A stretch of 5,938 bases of DNA from Bacillota bacterium (GTDB taxonomy: Bacteria > Bacillota > UBA4882 > UBA8346): assembly GCA_023435565.1 (NCBI GenBank), contig JAEYRN010000074.1, forward strand, positions 1 to 5,938. The letters are read 5' to 3'. Positions 1-4,691 of the stretch are shown here, piece after piece. A program made the position numbers and the translations under genes. Position 1 is the stretch's first letter, and each line of letters opens with the position of its first letter. The notes under the pieces are model-generated. The model did no database searches, was not told the origin of the DNA, and saw only the letters and a program-made list of their open reading frames with translations.

Positions 1-2
1 AT

Positions 3-173
3 GGTAAACCGGTTTGGCAAAACGATATCCCCTGTACTTTCTGTTTTGCCTGTATTCATTACTGTCCGGCCCAAGCCATTCAAGTTAAAAAATCAAAGAC
101 AGCCGAAAAAGGACGATACAGTCATCCTCAGATAACCGCCGCTGATATTGCCGGGCAAAAGATTATTGAGTAA
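3..173 (+). CDS. C-terminal end of an EFR1-type flavodoxin/4Fe-4S ferredoxin (5' truncated by window)
   Basis: This is an open frame from the window edge to a TAA at 171-173, giving the last 56 residues. The fragment carries CTFCFACIHYCP at residues 11-22, a complete CxxCxxCxxxCP signature that ligates a [4Fe-4S] cluster. It is followed by a basic stretch and the tail GRYSHPQITAADI. Known: EFR1-family proteins fuse a flavodoxin domain to a two-cluster ferredoxin domain, and their last cluster is followed by a similar R-Y-x-H-P-x-I tail; they are presumed cytoplasmic electron carriers in anaerobes. Inference: this is that C-terminus, with the flavodoxin domain and the other cluster motif lying outside the window. 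An ATG at position 1 opens another frame (to 135) but encodes nothing recognisable. The next gene starts 29 nt downstream, so co-transcription is possible. The alternative is another small bacterial-type ferredoxin domain; the iron-sulfur assignment is secure, the family less so. Confidence 0.8.
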   Translation, partial: GKPVWQNDIPCTFCFACIHYCPAQAIQVKKSKTAEKGRYSHPQITAADIAGQKIIE

Positions 174-202
174 CAGTTGGATGTCAAAGTATTGGAGATA
201 TA

Positions 203-1726
203 ATGAAATCTAGTGAACTTAACCTGCGTAAGCCAACAGAGAATGAACGGCTTTACATTATTAACCGGCTTAAGAAGAGGAGAAGCGAATTAGTTTTTAC
301 ATTTTACTTTGGCCTCACCTTAACGATTGTCTGCAGCGCCGGAACTCTGATCTGTTTTGGGCAGCGGTTCAATATTGGAACTTCTCAGCATATTTTGGGC
401 GTTATTTTGGCGCTATTAACGGTTATATGCGGGGGATTAATCTATTTAAGTTACTTTTGGATCAAGCGAAACTGGTCCGGTTTGGATATGGAGATTGTCT
501 CCATTGAAGGCGAGTATCGCCGAAGAAGAATAGGGAGTCCAAATTTTCCACGGACAATTGATTATATCGGCGATTACAGTTTTGAGTTGCCGGACCACTG
601 GTATCAATATTTGGCGCCGGGAGACCATCTCCAAGCTGAAGCTTTTTTTTATCCGGCCATGCTGAATAATAAGACCGGAGTAATAAAATCCAAAGATCCG
701 GTTTGCGTGCTGGTATCCCTTAACGGTATCTTTCAAGTTGACCAAGAAGTCTCCAGGGGATTGCTTCGGATTAAATTACCCATCAGTTTATTTTGTGGGT
801 TATTTTTCGGATTAATCGCTTTTGGATTAACCGGCATCTTGAGTGAAGCCGGATATTCACCGCTGATTAGTTATGAAAAACTGCAATACAACCATATGGA
901 AGCGGTTAGTTATCAAACAGTGGGAGATCTGGTCCGAACCGGACCCCGCCGGGGAGCGAAGATCAGAATTGTTCGGGCCGCTTTAGCGCCTAACCTTGAA
1001 GAAAAACACCTATATTTGGTTGATCCGGTTGCGGCAGATCGGGAGTATGTAAATAGTTTGCGCCGGGAAGTCTTTAACGAAAACATCAGTGATCGTTTGT
1101 CTTTATTACCTGAGTTGGAGGCTACGCCCGGTATCCGTTTGATGCATAAAGAGGCTTGGGAACGATTTGAACTTTTCAGTGATAATCCATTGTATGAAGC
1201 TTTAAAACAACGTTACCTAGTGGAAGGCAAGAATTCTTTTCATGCCGGGTTTCAGATTGATAGATTGACTGATTACCGGGACCAATTTATCCATAACGAA
1301 AAAGAACGGATTAAGTTGTTGGAAAATGAACGCCAAGAGTTGTTCCGAACTAAATTGGCCGCCTTTTACCGCGAAATATCAACCGGGCGGCCGTCGGTTC
1401 GGCTAACTCCGGCCAAAAGCTGGGAGTGCGAAGATGAGTTTGACAATAGATTATCCAGTTTGTTGGCGAATTCGCCGGAAAAAAATATGAACGAATCTTT
1501 CAGCTTTCGGACAGATATCCGGGGCAGGCTGGAGATCACCGGTAAAAATGAACTTATCATCAATCAGCAATTGGAAAAGTTGGATAAAGCGAATGAAGTT
1601 GTGGGATGGCTCTTTCTGGCGGCATTAGGATTAGCACTGATTTTAGGAACGAGAGGCTTTTTTGTATTGTACGTAAGAATTGTATTTAGTAGAGCGGTTA
1701 ATGAGTTATATGATGCTGAGAGATAG
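203..1726 (+). CDS. Four-helix membrane protein of unrecognised family, 507 aa
   Basis: I do not recognise the family. Start: ATG at 203 with GGAG at 194-197 and 5 nt spacing. Hydrophobic segments lie at about residues 31-52, 63-86, 193-213 and 466-484. With a basic N-terminus inside (KKRR at 24-27), the predicted layout is a short N-terminal tail inside, a helical hairpin, a cytoplasmic domain at about 87-192, helix 3, a large outside domain at about 214-465, helix 4 and a short cytoplasmic tail. The 87-192 segment alternates charged and hydrophobic residues (MEIVSIEGEYRRRRIG, then APGDHLQAEAFFYP) and looks like a small beta-barrel. The outside domain has a charged helical stretch at about 352-392 (rich in E, K and R, possibly coiled coil) and no obvious catalytic motif. 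Helix 4 is followed by VRIVFSRAV. Composition and codon use resemble the neighbours. A scaffold, sensor or transport accessory role is possible, but none is shown. Confidence 0.85.
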   Translation: MKSSELNLRKPTENERLYIINRLKKRRSELVFTFYFGLTLTIVCSAGTLICFGQRFNIGTSQHILGVILALLTVICGGLIYLSYFWIKRNWSGLDMEIVSIEGEYRRRRIGSPNFPRTIDYIGDYSFELPDHWYQYLAPGDHLQAEAFFYPAMLNNKTGVIKSKDPVCVLVSLNGIFQVDQEVSRGLLRIKLPISLFCGLFFGLIAFGLTGILSEAGYSPLISYEKLQYNHMEAVSYQTVGDLVRTGPRRGAKIRIVRAALAPNLEEKHLYLVDPVAADREYVNSLRREVFNENISDRLSLLPELEATPGIRLMHKEAWERFELFSDNPLYEALKQRYLVEGKNSFHAGFQIDRLTDYRDQFIHNEKERIKLLENERQELFRTKLAAFYREISTGRPSVRLTPAKSWECEDEFDNRLSSLLANSPEKNMNESFSFRTDIRGRLEITGKNELIINQQLEKLDKANEVVGWLFLAALGLALILGTRGFFVLYVRIVFSRAVNELYDAER

Positions 1727-1829
1727 AAAGTCCCGCATGATTTTGTATCAGTTTCCCTAGAACAGTTATAATGCGCTTAAAAAGTTGGCCCGCCGCGGGT
1801 TAAAACCCAATGTCATCAGGTTGCCGTAG
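1727..1829 (+). pseudogene. Coding-like debris, possible remnant of a lost gene's C-terminus
   Basis: After the TAG of the preceding gene, the same frame reads KVPHDFVSVSLEQL to a TAA at 1769-1771. Shifting by one base at about 1767 continues YNALKKLARRGLKPNVIRLP to a TAG at 1827-1829. The second stretch has a natural-looking amphipathic composition. Together they would make a ~34-residue peptide split by a one-base frameshift. I have no family assignment; a transposase or other gene tail is only a guess. There is no start codon with a ribosome binding site. Chance cannot be excluded at this length. Confidence 0.25.
1789..1799. repeat. GC-rich palindrome CCCGC-C-GCGGG
   Basis: This is a perfect 5-bp palindrome around one central base, followed directly by GGGTT-AA-AACCC (1797-1808), which overlaps it and so competes for pairing. 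There is no T-tract after it, so it is not a standard rho-independent terminator for the 507-residue gene. It lies inside the coding-like debris and may have no function. Confidence 0.4.
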
Positions 1830-1862
1830 TAAATAAAGGGAAAAATTATTGTTCATTCTGTC

Positions 1863-2015
1863 CACCCAGCCCTGAAACGGCTGGGCTAAGTCATAAAAAT
1901 CATTCTAAACCCCAGCAAAGCCGGGCTAGGTTGTGCTTCGAAGCTTTTACCGAGGCCTTAAAGGCCTTTAGAACGCTTTTTGATATACCCAGCCCAGCCG
2001 TTTCAGGGCTGGGTG
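1863..2015. repeat. REP/MITE-like palindromic cluster bounded by a perfect 25-bp inverted repeat
   Basis: The left arm at 1863-1887 and right arm at 1991-2015 are perfect 25-bp reverse complements separated by 103 bp. Each arm is itself a hairpin: CCCAGCC, a 7-nt loop, then GGCTGGG (1865-1885 and 1993-2013). A second nested pair, TTCTAAA (1903-1909) and TTTAGAA (1967-1973), supports one long fold. The interior holds more palindromes: AGCC-G-GGCT (1919-1927), GCTTCGAAGC (1935-1944) and AGGCCTT-A-AAGGCCT (1953-1967). The flanks outside the arms show no matching target duplication. Such cores are typical of intergenic REP elements or non-autonomous miniature transposons; which one applies needs copies elsewhere in the genome. 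No T-run follows either arm, so a terminator role is not supported. Confidence 0.8.
1911..1930 (+). repeat. Degenerate third copy of the palindrome arm
   Basis: The stretch CCCAGC-AAA-GCCGGGCTAGG at 1911-1930 aligns with the left arm and its 3' flank (1865-1890) if about four loop bases and one stem base are missing. The GGGCTA-G end is shared. It lies in direct orientation 46 bp after the left arm, which suggests the cluster grew by duplication of one REP-like unit followed by decay. Confidence is limited by the short length. Confidence 0.4.
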
Positions 2016-2047
2016 AAGATGTTAATTTCAAAACCAACTTGACACAC

Positions 2048-2215
2048 GTCAAAGGACTAACAAAACAAGTTGAAGAATCCACAGAAAAAGGCGAAGGATT
2101 AACAAAACGAGTTGAAGGATCCACAGAACGAGTCGAAGGATTAACAAAACAAGTTGAAGAATCCACAGAACGAGGCGAAGGATTAACAAAACGAGTTGAA
2201 GTATCCACAGAATGA
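2048..2215. repeat. Minisatellite: four 42-bp units, each two 21-bp subunits
   Basis: Units lie at 2048-2089, 2090-2131, 2132-2173 and 2174-2215. Each has an A half, G(T/G)CGAAGGATTAACAAAAC followed by (A/G)A, and a B half, GTTGAAG then (A/G/T)ATCCACAGAA and two variable bases. Units 2 and 4 differ at two positions, units 1 and 3 at four, so an 84-bp higher-order duplication is likely. A broken fifth unit (2216 to about 2248) retains GTCGAAG and GGATTAACAAAATAG. The 21-bp step equals two DNA helical turns, and in one reading frame equals a seven-residue heptad. The array ends 60-70 bp before the LuxR-type gene. It could be an inert minisatellite, a protein-binding array or the tail of a decayed coiled-coil gene. 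Confidence 0.9.
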
Positions 2216-2237
2216 GTCGAAGACTCTAATGAATGGA

Positions 2238-2266
2238 TTAACAAAATAGGTGGTTAAACCAATAAT
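2238..2266 (+). promoter_or_regulatory. Candidate sigma-A promoter for the LuxR-type gene
   Basis: TTAACA (2238-2243) lies 17 bp before AATAAT (2261-2266); each differs from the vegetative consensus at one position. The -35-like hexamer comes from the degenerate fifth minisatellite unit, which carries GGATTAACAAAA. Transcription would begin near 2273, leaving a leader of only about 12 nt with the ribosome binding site almost at the 5' end. This is plausible but unusual, so the call is tentative. Confidence 0.35.
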
Positions 2267-2274
2267 TGTAGGTT

Positions 2275-2280
2275 AGGAGG
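2275..2280 (+). promoter_or_regulatory. Strong ribosome binding site, ambiguous start choice (TTG 2285 or GTG 2291)
   Basis: AGGAGG followed by T is a full Shine-Dalgarno match. Spacing is 4 nt to TTG at 2285 and 10 nt to the in-frame GTG at 2291; neither is ideal and no ATG is available. The difference is two residues and does not touch the HTH domain. A weak start codon behind a strong site suggests modest translation of a regulator. Confidence 0.7.
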
Positions 2281-2284
2281 TCGA

Positions 2285-3022
2285 TTGAAAGTGGCGGTAA
2301 ATGAAGACTTAATCAAAAAATACAACCTCTCCGACCGGGAGGCGGAGATTGCGGCCTTGATCTTAGAAGGGCTCGACAATGGAAAAATCGCCCGAAAGAG
2401 TTTCATAACGGTAGCCACGGTGAAGACTCATGTTTATAATTTATTTAATAAAGTGGGAGTCCGGAACCGGTATGAGTTGATCAGCCTTTTCCAATCCGGT
2501 CCTAAAAAAGACTTGGAGCCGAAGGTTTTTCGGCAGCCAAAGCTGGTTTATCTAATAATTGCCGGATTGGGTTTTTTAACTTTATTAACATTTTTTACAG
2601 CGCAATTTCTTATAAATCGTCCGGGACCGCTCAAAATCCATCGCGAAGTAGTAGGACGGGAAAAGCCGGTATCATTTTCCAAAGCCAGTCTGCCCGGGAA
2701 TATTCAATCGATTCCTGATGGATTGGACCCGTTAACGGTAGCCCGGTGGTTTTACCATATTGGCAGTGTGCAAAAAAACCGGGAATTGTGGCAAAAGTTA
2801 CTGACTAAAGACGATTGGAGTAAAGCCAAGGAGGATTCCGTCTGGCATCTGCTGGCGGAAAAAGGGCGGAGTTACTATTTTGTCTATATTGGTGAAAATG
2901 AACCGAATTATAAGAAGTATTTTTTTCAAAGACAAGAAAAAGGAAAAGATTTGGGAAATCCCGGCCCGATTATAGTTGTTAGAGAAGATGGAAAATGGCG
3001 GGTCCGGTTGGCGAACCCTTAA
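2285..3022 (+). CDS. Membrane-tethered LuxR-type (GerE-fold) transcriptional regulator
   Basis: This 245-residue protein has its DNA-binding domain first. Residues 15-69 run from LSDREAEIAALILEGL, through KIARKSFITVATVKTHVYNL, to NKVGVRNRYELISLF. They match the four-helix LuxR/GerE helix-turn-helix, with the TVKTH recognition helix and the KVGVRNR end intact. A basic linker follows, then one transmembrane helix at about 87-110 (LVYLIIAGLGFLTLLTFFTA). The C-terminal part (about 111-245) should lie outside the membrane. It ends IIVVREDGKWRV, and with the helix at about 149-175 this hints at an NTF2-like or similar small sensor fold (inference). There is no receiver domain and no autoinducer domain, so it is not a classic response regulator. 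Known: ToxR/CadC-type proteins use this topology with a different HTH. It probably regulates itself or the downstream surface-protein genes. Start TTG at 2285, or GTG at 2291. Confidence 0.88.
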   Translation: MKVAVNEDLIKKYNLSDREAEIAALILEGLDNGKIARKSFITVATVKTHVYNLFNKVGVRNRYELISLFQSGPKKDLEPKVFRQPKLVYLIIAGLGFLTLLTFFTAQFLINRPGPLKIHREVVGREKPVSFSKASLPGNIQSIPDGLDPLTVARWFYHIGSVQKNRELWQKLLTKDDWSKAKEDSVWHLLAEKGRSYYFVYIGENEPNYKKYFFQRQEKGKDLGNPGPIIVVREDGKWRVRLANP

Positions 3023-3023
3023 T

Positions 3024-3076
3024 TCATACCGTAGTATGAGCAGGTTCAAACCGGAGTCTGATTGTAACTCATACCG
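3024..3076. repeat. TCATACCG direct repeats with an inverted copy
   Basis: TCATACCG occurs at 3024-3031 and 3069-3076. An inverted GTATGA lies at 3034-3039, so TCATAC/GTATGA can pair locally (4-nt loop), or GTATGAG (3034-3040) can pair with CTCATAC (3068-3074). The block sits right after the regulator's stop codon. There is no T-tract, so it is not an obvious terminator. It might be an operator or the remains of a repeat. Confidence 0.4.
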
Positions 3077-3101
3077 GGTGTAAAGGATAATCAGCATATA
3101 A

Positions 3102-3240
3102 CAACTATATTGGATGAAGTAAATTTTTTGACCAAGATTTGCATTCTTAAAGCCGAATGCAAATTCTATCAAAATAGAATTTAATTCAACTTATATAGTT
3201 GCATTCAAACAATAGTGTAACTAGTTATGAAATTCAACTA
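3102..3240 (+). promoter_or_regulatory. AT-rich structured leader with alternative hairpins upstream of the WG-repeat gene
   Basis: Hairpin 1 pairs ATTTGCATTC (3137-3146) with GAATGCAAAT (3155-3164) over an 8-nt loop. Hairpin 2 pairs AAATTCTAT (3161-3169) with ATAGAATTT (3174-3182) over 4 nt. They share 3161-3164 and cannot both form fully. The middle arm GAATGCAA (3155-3162) can instead pair with TTGCATTC at 3199-3206. CAACT (3187-3191) pairs with AGTTG (3197-3201), while ATATAGTTG (3193-3201) also matches CAACTATAT at 3102-3110. A perfect TAACTAGTTA lies at 3218-3227, and AATTCAACT recurs at 3183-3191 and 3231-3239. This could be a set of operators or an RNA switch; no known riboswitch class is recognised, and no confident -35/-10 pair was found. 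Confidence 0.5.
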
Positions 3241-3243
3241 AGT

Positions 3244-3249
3244 GAGGAG
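3244..3249 (+). promoter_or_regulatory. Ribosome binding site that fixes the WG-repeat gene start
   Basis: GAGGAG lies 7 nt before the ATG at 3257. An in-frame GTG at 3242 overlaps this site and has no ribosome binding site of its own, so ATG 3257 is chosen. That start also places a proper signal peptide at the N-terminus. Confidence 0.85.
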
Positions 3250-3256
3250 CAAGCTG

Positions 3257-4651
3257 ATGAAATCCTTTATTGGGCGGTTATTTTCCGGGTTGAGTATCCT
3301 AATTTTACTGGCGTTTATTGCTGTGGCGAGCGCCGGAGATCTTTTTGCAGGCTTTGAATATTCACCCCGACATTCATTGGGGAAATTTTTTTATAATTAT
3401 AAGGATGATTCTTTTGAAAGTCACGAAATAAGTTTTTCGCAACCTTTTTCCAGGTTGTTGGCTTCTTTTCAAATATCCAGGCAACAGATGGAAATTAGCT
3501 TGAGTATGAAGGAATCCCCGGATAATTATGTTTATGGTGAATTCTTTGAGGGCCTGGCGGTAATCGGCGTTAAAAAAGACGGTCACCGGCAGTATGGATA
3601 CATAGATAAAACGGGCCGAATTGCGATTAAACCTCAATTTGATTTTGCGGCGAATTTTCATGGCGGAATAGCTAAGGTGGGAGTATACCGGAATGATGGG
3701 AAACTACGATTTGGGTATATCAATCATCCCGGAAAAACTGTTATTCCATTAAAATTCGTATTTATGGATGAATTTTCGGAGGGGCTGGCCGTGGCCGGAG
3801 TGACAAGTATTTTACCGGATTTTTCCGGGACCAAGTACGGTTTTTTGGATTTAAAGGGGCGTTGGGTGATATCGCCTATTTATGATTTCGCCGGAGCTTT
3901 TTCCTGTAACCGGGCGGTGGTGGGAGTTCGGACTAAAAACGGCAACTTCAAATACGGTTACATCGATGGGAAGGGACATTATGTGGTCAAACCAAGTTAT
4001 GATCGGGCTTATGCTTTTACGGAAGATCTTGCGCCGGTGGGGATAAAAACAGTCCAGTTAAAAAAGTCGGAGATAGGGTATTTCGGATTCATCAACCGCC
4101 GGGGTGAACAGGTGATTGAACCGGTATTTGAAAGTGTTAAAGGTTTTAAGGAAGGTTTGGCGGTCTTTCAGGGTAATAATCAAAAGTTCGGTTATATCAA
4201 CAGTAAGGGAAAAATAGTAATTGCGCCGGTTTTTGAAAGCGCTGAACTGTTTGAAAACGGTTTGGCAATTGTTTCGATCTTGAAGGAGGGTAATATCAAA
4301 TACGGTTTGATTGACAAAATGGGCCAATTTTTGGTCCGGCCGCAATTTGACCAGATAACCGGTTTTTCCCAAGGGTTAGCAAGAGTATCTGGCTCCGGAC
4401 TGTTTGGTTTTATCAACCGGAAGGGAAAAATGATGATCAAGCCTCGTTATGAAGCTGCGGGATCTTTTTCGGAAGGATTGGCTATGGTAAGGTGGAAAGG
4501 AAAGTACGGATATATTGACCGGCGGGGGATAATGGTTATTGCTCCTCGTTTTGAGTGGGCGGACCAGTTCAGCGATGGTCTGGCTTTTGTTTCCGACGGA
4601 AAAAAGTCCGGGTATATTAATAAATCCGGTATGTTTGTATTTGGGTTTTAA
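3257..4651 (+). CDS. Secreted WG-repeat protein
   Basis: This 464-residue protein begins with a signal peptide: MKSFIGR, a hydrophobic core at about 12-25, and a likely signal peptidase I site after AVASA at residue 26. There is no lipobox cysteine. Residues 27-95 are non-repetitive. From about 112 to the end it consists of WG repeats (KWG family) of the type YGYIDKTGRIAIKPQFDFA then F-x-x-G-L-A. Starts are near 112, 152, 194, 233, 276, 311, 349, 383 and 417, with a partial tenth at 451 ending GYINKSGMFVFGF. Repeat lengths vary from about 34 to 43 because of insertions between strands. Known: WG repeats are beta-strand repeats found in many surface or secreted bacterial proteins with no catalytic residues, and are assumed to bind partners. 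It lies 234 nt after the LuxR-type gene behind a structured leader and 40 nt before the next gene. Function beyond a surface-binding role is not known. Confidence 0.93.
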   Translation: MKSFIGRLFSGLSILILLAFIAVASAGDLFAGFEYSPRHSLGKFFYNYKDDSFESHEISFSQPFSRLLASFQISRQQMEISLSMKESPDNYVYGEFFEGLAVIGVKKDGHRQYGYIDKTGRIAIKPQFDFAANFHGGIAKVGVYRNDGKLRFGYINHPGKTVIPLKFVFMDEFSEGLAVAGVTSILPDFSGTKYGFLDLKGRWVISPIYDFAGAFSCNRAVVGVRTKNGNFKYGYIDGKGHYVVKPSYDRAYAFTEDLAPVGIKTVQLKKSEIGYFGFINRRGEQVIEPVFESVKGFKEGLAVFQGNNQKFGYINSKGKIVIAPVFESAELFENGLAIVSILKEGNIKYGLIDKMGQFLVRPQFDQITGFSQGLARVSGSGLFGFINRKGKMMIKPRYEAAGSFSEGLAMVRWKGKYGYIDRRGIMVIAPRFEWADQFSDGLAFVSDGKKSGYINKSGMFVFGF

Positions 4652-4691
4652 AAGTGAATTTGAGAATAAAAAGAACGGAAGGAACTGTCAC

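Noticed and set aside
1..135. ATG-initiated frame at the window edge
   Set aside because: It overlaps the iron-sulfur protein frame, which has a recognisable CxxCxxCxxxCP motif; this frame has none.
199..204. Perfect TATAAT with TTGGAT 16 bp upstream
   Set aside because: It overlaps the start codon of the 507-residue gene, so transcription would begin inside the coding region; the -35 match is weak. Probably incidental to the RBS/start sequence.
1863..1890. Rho-independent terminator for the 507-residue gene
   Set aside because: The hairpin is strong but is followed by AAGTCATAAAAATC with no T-run on the coding strand.
1931..2215. Forward open frame from TTG 1931 as a gene
   Set aside because: No convincing ribosome binding site, starts inside the palindrome cluster, second half is pure minisatellite. 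Kept only as a finding.
2048..2215. CRISPR array
   Set aside because: The repeats are contiguous 21/42-bp units without unique spacers and no cas gene is present.
1900..2244. Reverse-strand open frame of 114 codons across the repeats
   Set aside because: It is open only because the 42-bp repeats lack stops in that frame; the product is a low-complexity SVDSST/FVNPS repeat with no recognised domain.
3242..3256. Upstream GTG start for the WG-repeat protein
   Set aside because: The GTG overlaps the Shine-Dalgarno site of the ATG at 3257, which has ideal spacing and gives a normal signal peptide.
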